Assembly (NCBI GenBank): GCA_028714235.1
Contig: JAQTMQ010000006.1
Coordinates: 1 to 44,236, forward strand
Length of the DNA stretch: 44,236 nucleotides
Source of the DNA: Candidatus Iainarchaeum sp.
GTDB lineage: Archaea > Micrarchaeota > Micrarchaeia > Burarchaeales > Fermentimicrarchaeaceae
Direction of reading: 5' to 3'
Positions within the stretch are counted from its first letter, which is position 1; each line of letters starts with the position of its first letter. This document shows positions 26,810-34,710 of this stretch, piece after piece. The notes beneath the pieces are model-generated. The model searched no databases. It was not told the origin of the DNA and was given only the letters and a program-made list of their open reading frames with translations. Made by a program: the position numbers and the translations under genes.

Positions 26810-27352
26810 ATGATGACTGCCAAAAAGCGCGAAGCGAAGGACGCGAAGGAGCCGAGGGAGGCGAAGCCGAAGGAGGAGGCGGCCGAAGCGGCCGAAACCC
26901 CGTCCCCGGCGCCGGAAAAGAAGGCGAGGGCTTCCCGCAAAAAGGCGCCCTCCGAAAAAGTCGTGTTCACCAGGGGCAAGAGGAAGGAGGCGGTCGCCCG
27001 CGCGTCGGTCAAGAAAGGCAGCGGGCGCGTGGCAATAAACAAGTTCGCGCTCGAGACTTACGGGAACAAGTACCTGAAAAGCATGATTTACGAGCCCCTC
27101 GTCCTCGCGGGCCCGGTCGCGCGCGAGGTTGACATCCGCGTAACCGTTTACGGCGGCGGGGAAACGGGCCAGGCCGAGGCGGCGAGGCAGGCGATAGCGC
27201 GCGGAATCGTCGAGTTCACGGGCGACGAGGCCCTCAGGAAGAAGATGCTCGGGTACGACAGGCACCTTCTCGCCGAGGATTCGCGCCGCGTCGAGCCCAA
27301 GAAGTACAAGGGCCCGAAGGCGAGGGCGCGCTTCCAGAAATCGTACAGGTGA
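26810..27352 (+). CDS. rps9: ribosomal protein S9 with ~45-aa charged N-terminal extension
   Basis: VVFTRGKRKEAVARASVKKGSGRVAINKFALETYGNKY...PKKYKGPKARARFQKSYR. Confidence 0.94.
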   Translation: MMTAKKREAKDAKEPREAKPKEEAAEAAETPSPAPEKKARASRKKAPSEKVVFTRGKRKEAVARASVKKGSGRVAINKFALETYGNKYLKSMIYEPLVLAGPVAREVDIRVTVYGGGETGQAEAARQAIARGIVEFTGDEALRKKMLGYDRHLLAEDSRRVEPKKYKGPKARARFQKSYR

Positions 27353-27362
27353 AGGTGGTTGC

Positions 27363-27557
27363 ATGATGCCGGTTCGCTGTTTCACGTGCGGCGCAGTCGT
27401 TGCCGACAGGCAGGAGAAGTACGAGCAGGCGACGAAGAAGGGCGAGAAGCCCGCGGCGGTTCTCGACAAGCTCGGCGTGAAGCGTTACTGCTGCAGGCGG
27501 ATGTTCGTGTCGCACGTCCGGATAGTGGACGAGCTCGTGAAGTACGGGAGGTTTTGA
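27363..27557 (+). CDS. rpoN: RNA polymerase subunit N
   Basis: MMPVRCFTCGAVVADRQEKYEQ...LGVKRYCCRRMFVSHVRIVDELVKYGRF. Confidence 0.95.
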   Translation: MMPVRCFTCGAVVADRQEKYEQATKKGEKPAAVLDKLGVKRYCCRRMFVSHVRIVDELVKYGRF

Positions 27558-27587
27558 GCCTCAGCCAAGTCATGGGTTGGGTTTGAG

Positions 27588-27715
27588 GGGCCGTGTGCTA
27601 ACCTGGCATGCTTCCGGCTTGGGGTGCCGGCGATCCGAGTTCAAGGGCTTTTCTTCCTGGAAAGCGGGTGAAAGAAAACCCCGGAAAAGAAGCCAAACAA
27701 ATCTCGGCGGCCCCA
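27588..27715 (+). tRNA. tRNA-Pro(GGG) with T-loop intron (~27643-27698)
   Basis: GGGGCCG/CGGCCCC acceptor, A73; anticodon arm CCGGC-TTGGGGT-GCCGG intact; T-stem CCGAG/CTCGG with loop TTC|56-nt insert|AAAT. Confidence 0.85.
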
Positions 27716-27743
27716 TTTTATGCTGAAGAATGGAGTGGATGGG

Positions 27744-28469
27744 ATGAGCGGTGAAATGTTGATTTCGCAGGAAAAGTATCTCGAGGCCGGAATACACATC
27801 GGCACGAAAATAAAGACGCCCGACATGGCGCCCTTCATCTACAAGGCGCGCCAGGACAAGCTTTACGTGCTCGACCTCAAGAAGGTTGACGAGCGCATCC
27901 GCGTGGCCGCGAAAATAATCGCGCGCTACGAGCCGGCGACCGTGATGGTCGTCGCCTCGAGGACCTACGCCGCGAACGCGGCATCCTCTTTCGCGAAGGC
28001 CACCGGCGTAAGCCTGAAGAAGGGCCGCGTGGTCCCCGGCGTGTTCACGAACCCGGCGCGCGAAGACTTCGTCGAGCCCAGGCTCCTCGTCGTCAGCGAC
28101 CCGAAGGGCGAGCGCCAGGCAATCAAGGAGGCCATAGCCTCCGGAATACCCGTCATCGGCCTGTGCGACACCGACAACTCCGCGAAATTCATCGACTGGG
28201 TCATCCCGTGCAACAACAAGGGGAAAAAGTCGCTCGCGCTCGTCTACTACCTGCTCGCGCGCGAAACCCTGAAGGCGGCGGGCAAAATCTCTTCCGACGA
28301 GGATTTCAAGGCGAGCGTCGAGGAGTTCGAGGAGCGCCCCGAGGAAACGGGCCCCGAGGAAGCGGCGGCCGGAGAAGCCGGCGGCGGGGAAGGGGAAGTC
28401 GAAGAGGGCGCCGGGGAGCAGCCCGAAGCCCCAGAAGCGGAGCCGGCCCAGCCCGCCCCATCCCAGTGA
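27744..28469 (+). CDS. rps2: ribosomal protein S2 with acidic C-terminal tail
   Basis: LEAGIHIGTKIKTPDMAPFIYKARQDKLYVLDLKKVDERIRVAAKIIARYEPATVMVVASRTYAA. ATG 27744 preferred over 27720. Confidence 0.94.
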   Translation: MSGEMLISQEKYLEAGIHIGTKIKTPDMAPFIYKARQDKLYVLDLKKVDERIRVAAKIIARYEPATVMVVASRTYAANAASSFAKATGVSLKKGRVVPGVFTNPAREDFVEPRLLVVSDPKGERQAIKEAIASGIPVIGLCDTDNSAKFIDWVIPCNNKGKKSLALVYYLLARETLKAAGKISSDEDFKASVEEFEERPEETGPEEAAAGEAGGGEGEVEEGAGEQPEAPEAEPAQPAPSQ

Positions 28470-28522
28470 GCGAATAGCGCGCGAAAAGGCGGGCTTTTCT
28501 TCTTTCCAGTTTTTCAGGACGC

Positions 28523-29890
28523 CTACTGGAATTGCTGCTGGCACTGCCTTCTCGTCACTTCGTAGATTATCTGCAGGCAGAACTGCGGGTTGCCGTAGCG
28601 CCTTGCCGCGCGCAAATAGCATTCGTCGGCATAGGTTCCCACGATGATGCTCCCGCATTTCATGTAGTCGTAAGTGTCCTTTTCGAGGATGGTGGAGTAG
28701 CACCTGTCCTTGAAATAGCTTGACTGGCTTGCCGTGCTGTTTATCGCGTTGCACAGCGCGGGGTCGTCGAGCTGGACTGCAACCGTGCTCTGGCAGGGCA
28801 TCTTGATGGACGGGAGCACGATGCTGTCGCAGGCGGACTGGAGGTTGTTCGCGACCGCCACCGCAGAATAGCATTTGTCCCTCTCAAGCTCCGGGATGAC
28901 GTTCGCGCAGAGGCCCGGGTCCGCGTTCCTGACCGAAATGTTCGTGTAGCAGTCGTTCCTGTACAGCGCAGTCGAAATCGGCCGGCAGAAGGACGCGTTG
29001 TTGAGGGTCCGCGCGACCTGGTCGTAGCACCTGTCCTTCACCAGGTAGTCGGCGACCTGCTGGCAGTATTGCGGCAATCGTTCCGCGCTCGCAAGGCATG
29101 CGAGCATGAGGTCAGGGCTCGCGATGGTCCTGCACATCTCGGTGGTCGCATCCCTCCCGAATTCGAGCACGCAGCTCGCGCGCAGGTTGTCTTCGTCAAT
29201 AAGGCTGCAGAACGTTATGTTGTTCACGGAGGCGGCAAGAGAGTTGTAGCACCCATTCCTCCTGTTCGGGACCGTGATGCTTTGGCACGCTTCAGGGTCC
29301 GAGGCGTTGAGGGCGTAGCGGGCGAGGCAATCGTCCTTGACTTCCATCGCCTGGCCGAGGCAGGGCGCAAGCGAGCCCGAAACCACGGCCTCGCAAAGCG
29401 ACCTGTTCGCGCCGACGGACTCGTTTTCGCAGAGCAAGGCGGGGTCGCGGAGCTCCATCCCGCAAGCGCGCACAAGCGAAGCGTCGGAAACCATTGCGCA
29501 AACCGAGTAATTCGCGGTGGCGCGCGCCACGCCCAGGTAGCACGCGTCCTTGTCGCCCGCAAGCCGCATCCTTCCGCAGAACTGCGGGTCCGACCTCTGC
29601 GCCGCGAAGTGGCCGTAGCACGCGTCGAGCCCGGAGTAATTGACAATCCGCGCGCATCCTTCGGGGTCGGAGTTCCCGATGGCGTCCGAGGCGTAGCATT
29701 GGTCGCGCGCGTACAATGTCGGCAGCGTTGCGCAGCCTTGAAGCGCCGGCGTCGGTTCGGCGGTCGGAGCGGGGGTGGGGGTCGGCGTGGCTTCCGGCCC
29801 GGGCCCGATGCAGCCCGGCAGGAAGGGAAGCAGCAGAACGGCTAAAGCAATCAGCAGGGCGCGAAAGCCCGTCTTGTCCATGAAGTTCAC
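28523..29890 (-). CDS. secreted lipoprotein with tandem two-cysteine repeats
   Basis: Hydrophobic signal then LPFLPGC lipobox, TPTPTPAPTAEPTP linker, then ~16 repeats like ..RDxCYxxxAxxxxDPxxCxxI; 32 Cys counted after the lipobox. GTG 29890 or ATG 29881. Confidence 0.8.
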   Translation of the reverse strand: MNFMDKTGFRALLIALAVLLLPFLPGCIGPGPEATPTPTPAPTAEPTPALQGCATLPTLYARDQCYASDAIGNSDPEGCARIVNYSGLDACYGHFAAQRSDPQFCGRMRLAGDKDACYLGVARATANYSVCAMVSDASLVRACGMELRDPALLCENESVGANRSLCEAVVSGSLAPCLGQAMEVKDDCLARYALNASDPEACQSITVPNRRNGCYNSLAASVNNITFCSLIDEDNLRASCVLEFGRDATTEMCRTIASPDLMLACLASAERLPQYCQQVADYLVKDRCYDQVARTLNNASFCRPISTALYRNDCYTNISVRNADPGLCANVIPELERDKCYSAVAVANNLQSACDSIVLPSIKMPCQSTVAVQLDDPALCNAINSTASQSSYFKDRCYSTILEKDTYDYMKCGSIIVGTYADECYLRAARRYGNPQFCLQIIYEVTRRQCQQQFQ

Positions 29891-29940
29891 GGTGTAGCTT
29901 TGCGGCAGGGTATATAAAAATGCTTATAGACGTGAGAGAG

Positions 29941-30013
29941 TAGCCCCGGGCTGATTCGAACAGCCGTATCCAGGTTCAAAGCCTGGCGTCCTTGGCCGCT
30001 AGACGACGGGGCT
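29941..30013 (-). tRNA. tRNA-Gln(TTG), intronless
   Basis: Minus strand AGCCCCG...CGGGGCTA; anticodon arm CCAGG-CTTTGAA-CCTGG; T-arm GGCTG-TTCGAAT-CAGCC. Confidence 0.93.
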
Positions 30014-30048
30014 ATCGCTGATAGATTGGAAATTGAGGTTATTAACCT

Positions 30049-31500
30049 TCAGTATTGGCGCGCCACCCAGGCGATGCAGGACGCCGGCTTCCCGCAAACC
30101 ACGCATTTCTCGCCCTGCCCCGGCTTCTCTTTTTCCGAGTGGAGCGTGCCGCGCACGTCTCCGTGCAGCTCCTCCTTTACCCTGTCCGCGCACGGCTTCC
30201 CGCCCATTTCAACGCAGCAGAACGGCACGGCGGTGAAGCCGCCGGCCTCCAGGCCCTTCTTCAGCTCCTGCATGGAAGCCGCCTTCCTTTTCATTCCGTT
30301 GAACCAGGCGTCGGCCTTGGAAACGAGGCTCGCGAGCAGCTCTTTTTCCGCGGAAGAAATCCAGGCCGCAAGCGAGGCCTCCACAACCTGCTCCCGCTTC
30401 CCCACGTCCCTTCTGACCACGGTGAGCCGGTCGGATTCGACTTCCCTTGCCCCCACTTCAATGCGGACGGGCACGCCCAGCATTTCCCAGCGGTTGTACT
30501 TGAAGCCGGGCGTCGCCTCGGAGAAATCCGCTTTCGCGCGCAAGCCGGCCGCCTTCAGCTTCCCCTCAAGCTCCCGGCACTTTTCCTCCACTTTTCCGCC
30601 CTTGCCTTCGCCTCCCTTGCCCAGAATCGGGACGATGGCCACCTGCACGGGCGCAAGCGCGAAAGGCAAAACAAGCCCCTTGTCGTCGCCGTGCACCGAG
30701 ATGACGGCAGCGAAACCGCGGGAAATCGCGGGCCCGTAGCACGTCTGCCATACGAACTCCTTTTCGCCTTTCTCGTTCTGGTATTTCACGTCAAAGGACT
30801 TGGCGAAATTCTGGCCGAGCAGGTGGGTTGAAGGAAGCTGCAGCACTTTCCCGTCAGGCATCAGCGTGTCCGCGGCGTACGTGTGGATTGCGCCCGGGAA
30901 CTTGTCCCATTCCGGCCTCTCAAAGAAAAGGAAGGGGACGCCGAGCTGGCGGTGGAGCACGTTTTCCGTCATTCGCATGTCCTCGAGCACCTGCTCCTCC
31001 GCCTCCTCCTTGGTCGCGAAAGCGTCGTGCGCCTCAATCCAGTAAAACTCGCGGCTGCGGATGAACGGGCGCGTCGCTTTCGTCTCATGGCGCCAGACCT
31101 GGCAGCTCTGGTAAATCTTGAGCGGCAGGTCCTTGAGGCCCTGAATCCAGAGCGAGTACATCTGGTACATCGCGGTCTCGCTCGTGGGCCGAAGCGCGAG
31201 CCTCTCATCGAATCTCGCGTCTCCGGCGCCGGTTACCCAGAACACTTCGGGAACGAAGCCCTGGACGTGCTCGCTTTCCTTCGTGAAGTTGGACTCCGGG
31301 ATGAGCGCCGGGAAAAGGGCGGGCAGATGGCCGTGCGCCTCGAGCTCCCGCTCCCACGCGCGGTACATCCCCTTCATCGCGATTGTCGCGTTCGGCCTGA
31401 AGACCACCATGCCCTTTACGTTGTAACGCAAATCGCACAATTCCGCCCCGGCCGTAATCTCGGTATACCACCCGGAGAAATCAGACTTCTTCGCCTTCAT
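30049..31500 (-). CDS. proS: prolyl-tRNA synthetase (archaeal/eukaryotic type)
   Basis: FSGWYTEITAGAELCDLRYNVKGMVVFRPNATIAMKGMYRAWERELEAHGHLPALFPALIPES...LRPTSETAMYQMYSLWIQ...; C-terminal CVVCGKPA...Y. True ATG at 31500, not 31719. Confidence 0.95.
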   Translation of the reverse strand: MKAKKSDFSGWYTEITAGAELCDLRYNVKGMVVFRPNATIAMKGMYRAWERELEAHGHLPALFPALIPESNFTKESEHVQGFVPEVFWVTGAGDARFDERLALRPTSETAMYQMYSLWIQGLKDLPLKIYQSCQVWRHETKATRPFIRSREFYWIEAHDAFATKEEAEEQVLEDMRMTENVLHRQLGVPFLFFERPEWDKFPGAIHTYAADTLMPDGKVLQLPSTHLLGQNFAKSFDVKYQNEKGEKEFVWQTCYGPAISRGFAAVISVHGDDKGLVLPFALAPVQVAIVPILGKGGEGKGGKVEEKCRELEGKLKAAGLRAKADFSEATPGFKYNRWEMLGVPVRIEVGAREVESDRLTVVRRDVGKREQVVEASLAAWISSAEKELLASLVSKADAWFNGMKRKAASMQELKKGLEAGGFTAVPFCCVEMGGKPCADRVKEELHGDVRGTLHSEKEKPGQGEKCVVCGKPASCIAWVARQY

Positions 31501-31531
31501 GTAACCACTCGACGGAATTCTGGACGACTGT

Positions 31532-31541
31532 CTATAAAAAG
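31532..31541. promoter_or_regulatory. divergent TATA-rich intergenic promoter between proS (-) and SelB-like gene (+)
   Basis: TCTATAAAAAGC between divergent genes. Confidence 0.45.
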
Positions 31542-31581
31542 CATAAACTCGAAAACTGACGGTGAAACGCATTCCGGGAAA

Positions 31582-32478
31582 GTGGTTCGTTTGGGCGTGA
31601 ACATCTGCGTTGCCGGCTCGAAATCCGGGCGCGAGGAGTTCTGCAGGTCGCTTGGCAAGAAGGGCTCTTCCGACGACTTCACGTTCTACAACACGAGCTA
31701 TTCGGGCAAGCGCATCCACCTGATAGAGCCCACCGCATACCCCGGAAAAATCGATTCCCTCATCGACTCCGTCGCCCTCTCCGACTTCACCGTCCTCGTC
31801 GTCGGCGAAATAAACGCGGAATTCGGCGAAACCGTCCTAATCCTCGACCTCATGTCTCCAAAGGGCTTCTTCGTGACGGACGCGGACATCTCCCAATACG
31901 TGAAAGGGACGTCGCTTGAAAACTGGAAGCGGCTCGGAATGGAAGCCGCAAGGCGCGCGGTCCTCGAGGAATTGAAGCCGGAGGAAAAAACCGGCGAGCC
32001 CCTCGTACTCGTCGACCACTCGTTCGAGGTGAAGGGCGTCGGAAGCGTCCTCCTCGGCGTTGTCAAGTCCGGCGGCCTCTGCGTCCACGACCGCCTCATC
32101 TCAAACCCCGGCGGGCAGGCGCTCGAAGTCCGGAGCATCCAGAAGAACGACGTCGAGGAAAAAGAGGCGGGCTCGTCCGACCGGATAGGGCTCGCGATAA
32201 AGGGCCTCACTTCCAAAGAGGTGCACAGGGGCGCCGTCCTCTCGAAATCCCCCCTGCCCTCGGCATCGGAGATTCCCCAAAGCTCGGTAATCTACTCGAA
32301 ATTCGCCGCGAAGGACTCAAAAACCCTGCACGCCTACCACTGCCTCCAGTCGTCTCCTTGCAGGGTTGAAGGCGGCAAAATCGTTTTCGAGAAGCCGATT
32401 GCCCTGGTTCCCGGGCAGCCGCTCATCCTCTGCGACCTGAACCGCAAAATGCGCGCGGTCGGGAAAGCCGCCTTTTGA
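31582..32478 (+). CDS. SelB/EF-Tu-like protein with degenerate GTPase domain (aSelBL-like)
   Basis: VNICVAGSKSGREEF in the P-loop position, then EF-Tu-like region and beta-barrel (GEPLVLVDHSFEVKGVGSVLLGVVKSGGLCVHDRLI...GQALEVRSIQKNDVEEKEAGSSDRIGLAIKG). Start GTG 31582, TTG 31591 or GTG 31597. Confidence 0.65.
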   Translation: MVRLGVNICVAGSKSGREEFCRSLGKKGSSDDFTFYNTSYSGKRIHLIEPTAYPGKIDSLIDSVALSDFTVLVVGEINAEFGETVLILDLMSPKGFFVTDADISQYVKGTSLENWKRLGMEAARRAVLEELKPEEKTGEPLVLVDHSFEVKGVGSVLLGVVKSGGLCVHDRLISNPGGQALEVRSIQKNDVEEKEAGSSDRIGLAIKGLTSKEVHRGAVLSKSPLPSASEIPQSSVIYSKFAAKDSKTLHAYHCLQSSPCRVEGGKIVFEKPIALVPGQPLILCDLNRKMRAVGKAAF

Positions 32479-32553
32479 AGGGCGCCCTGCAGCGCTTATT
32501 ATTAACTTCCCCGGCAAAACCAGTTGCGTTCCGCATTCGGCGGGCGTGATAGG

Positions 32554-33210
32554 ATGTTGCGCGACTACAGAAGCATCCCGGGCATACTCCTGTCAAAAAC
32601 CCTTTTCTTCGCCTTGTTCCTGCTCCTGCTCCTGCTCGCGAACGCGCTAATCCCCGTGTTCAACGACCAAACCTACCAGGCGCTGGTCGGCTTCATGCTG
32701 GACAGGAACAACCTGGCGTTCATCGCCGTAACCTGGCTCCTCCTTCTGGTCGGCGAGGTTTTCAACGCGCTCCCGTTCCCGTACAGCCTTCCGTCCCCGC
32801 TGTTCAGCGCCACCGGCGCCCTGCTTCTCATCGTCTTCGTCTACGCCTTCATCTCCAAGGCGGGCGACTCCATGGGCGCCGACCTCCGCACCGCTTTCGC
32901 CTTCGTGCCCGTCTTCGTCTACCCGCTCGTTTTCGCGCTCGTCCTCTTCCTCGGCTACCTCGTCATAATGCTGCGCGCCGCAGCCGAAGCTGCCGGCGAC
33001 GCGGGCTTCGAGACGGCATTCGATCGCCGCAGGAAGAAGTGGAGCGAGGTATGGTCAAAGGAAGACGAGCGCAAAAGGCGCGCCAAGCCGCTCGGGCAGG
33101 TGGCAGGCGAGTTCCGCGAAACCGTCCTGGACGCGATGCGCCGCGCGAGAAGGGAGCTCAACAAGGACGAGTGCGGGGAAACGGGCGGCCCCAAGGAAGG
33201 CGAAAAGTAA
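32554..33210 (+). CDS. uncharacterised polytopic membrane protein
   Basis: Several TM segments then a charged tail; TTATTATTAA element at ~32496. Confidence 0.6.
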   Translation: MLRDYRSIPGILLSKTLFFALFLLLLLLANALIPVFNDQTYQALVGFMLDRNNLAFIAVTWLLLLVGEVFNALPFPYSLPSPLFSATGALLLIVFVYAFISKAGDSMGADLRTAFAFVPVFVYPLVFALVLFLGYLVIMLRAAAEAAGDAGFETAFDRRRKKWSEVWSKEDERKRRAKPLGQVAGEFRETVLDAMRRARRELNKDECGETGGPKEGEK

Positions 33211-33262
33211 ACAAAATTCTTCCGCCCCGCCATCAAGACTTACTGCGGTAAAACACCGATTT

Positions 33263-33328
33263 TGGCTCAGAAGCTACTCCGCCAATCATTGCCTCTCGGC
33301 TCATCCTGGGACGGTGTCGTCATCGCCA
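33263..33328 (-). ncRNA. candidate C/D box sRNA
   Basis: Minus strand TGGC-GATGACG...CTGA-GCCA: terminal stem TGGC/GCCA, C-like box GCGATGA, D box CTGA, internal C'-like ATGATTG 12 nt before D, and a TATA-like TTTTTATAC ~25 nt upstream of the 5' end. Confidence 0.5.
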
Positions 33329-33436
33329 CGCACTCCTTGAATTTGAAAGTATAAAAACGGGATGCGCGCCGCTAACCGCACGCCTGGAAAAAAAGAAAAA
33401 AGGAGGAACCTGGGAAAAGATGCGCCGGCTTCCCCG

Positions 33437-34165
33437 TCAGGAGGCCGAATAGGCCGCGAGCACCATCGTCACGCCATCCGACGTGATTTTCACCGGCACG
33501 GTTATGCCCGGCGCGCGCCAGATGTCCGCGGCGTATGCGGCGCCTGCACCGGTCTCGCTCGTGACCCGGTACTTCGTCGCGAGCCCGCTGTACGCGGGAA
33601 CACTCACGGTTTCAGTGCCCTGCGACGTGATTGACGTCTGCGCCCCTTCCGCCTCGCCGCTGCCTTGTCCAGGGACCGGGCACTGGCCTGGGATGGTCTG
33701 GCCCGCGATGGACGACTCGATTTTCACGCACCTGCAGCCGTCCTTCGAGTCCCATTCCCGCGTGGTAATCTCCATGCCTCCCGAACTCATCGTGTAGGTC
33801 TTGAGCACGGTGTCGACCCCGTTGACGCTTCCCCCGTCGCTTGCGACGTACGCCATGTCCATCGAGGTCTCGTTCACCGTTATCGTGTAGGTATACGAAA
33901 TGCCGGTCTGCGCGCAGCCGAAAAGCGACGCCCAGTCTTCCTCCTGCCCGGGAGTCGGCTGTGCGGCGGCCTCCGGCGTCGGGGTTGCCGCGGCCGTCGC
34001 CTCGGGCGTCGGGGTTGCGGCCGCAACCGGCGTCGGCGTGGCCTGCGGGGGCGCGGTGGGCGCCTCGGTGGGGGCGGGAGTCGGGGCCGGCGTCGCGTTG
34101 GTGCCGCCCGTGCATCCGAGCATCAGCATCGCCACGAGGCCGACGATGGCAAACAATTTCCTCAT
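33437..34165 (-). CDS. secreted lipoprotein with Thr/Pro-rich linker
   Basis: MRKLFAIVGLVAMLMLGCTGG (lipobox) followed by (A)TPTPE-rich linker and a globular domain. Confidence 0.75.
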   Translation of the reverse strand: MRKLFAIVGLVAMLMLGCTGGTNATPAPTPAPTEAPTAPPQATPTPVAAATPTPEATAAATPTPEAAAQPTPGQEEDWASLFGCAQTGISYTYTITVNETSMDMAYVASDGGSVNGVDTVLKTYTMSSGGMEITTREWDSKDGCRCVKIESSIAGQTIPGQCPVPGQGSGEAEGAQTSITSQGTETVSVPAYSGLATKYRVTSETGAGAAYAADIWRAPGITVPVKITSDGVTMVLAAYSAS

Positions 34166-34219
34166 TACGAATCACCTTCGCAAAATTTCTCGGCCGCATC
34201 CTTTTAAAACCCGCTTGCC

Positions 34220-34687
34220 TCACAGGCGCGCGCGGTCGCCGAGAAAGTCAACGAGGAGGTGGAACGCGTAGCCGCACGCAACCATCACGGCGACGGGAGC
34301 CGAGCCGAAAGCCGCGAACGCGAGCGCGCCCGCGCAAACCGCGGCGGCGGGCGAATGCATGGCGCCCCTGTGCCTCGGCACGAGCGACTCCAATGCAACG
34401 AAGCCGAGCACCGGGAGGGCGAACGGCGCAGCAGGGTGGATTGCCGAAAGCTCGGGGTAAAGCGCGATTGCGGCGGCGAGGAGGAAGGCGGCCGAGGCCG
34501 CCCTGAAATACCTCCTCGGCTTCGACGAGGGCGCGTCAATGTCGGGCAGGAGGGAGGAGGCGACGAATGCGGCGAGGGGCAGCGGCAATTCCGTTGCCGG
34601 CCAGCCAGCATGGGCGAGCAGGGCGTAGCCGATTGCCGCGGACGCGGCGAGCGCGGCGTAAAGGTGCTCCCGGAACCCGGTTTCCAC
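34220..34687 (-). CDS. YdjM/DUF457-like membrane-bound metal-dependent hydrolase
   Basis: SSLLPDIDAPSS...HRGAMHSPAAAVCAG...GYAFHLLVDFLGDRARL; Asp/His pattern of DUF457. GTG 34687 start preferred. Confidence 0.65.
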   Translation of the reverse strand: METGFREHLYAALAASAAIGYALLAHAGWPATELPLPLAAFVASSLLPDIDAPSSKPRRYFRAASAAFLLAAAIALYPELSAIHPAAPFALPVLGFVALESLVPRHRGAMHSPAAAVCAGALAFAAFGSAPVAVMVACGYAFHLLVDFLGDRARL

Positions 34688-34710
34688 GGAAACCTTTGCG
34701 GGCCGCCTGT

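Noticed and set aside
30883-31581. N-terminal extension of the SelB-like ORF
   Set aside because: Antisense to proS and spans the promoter region.
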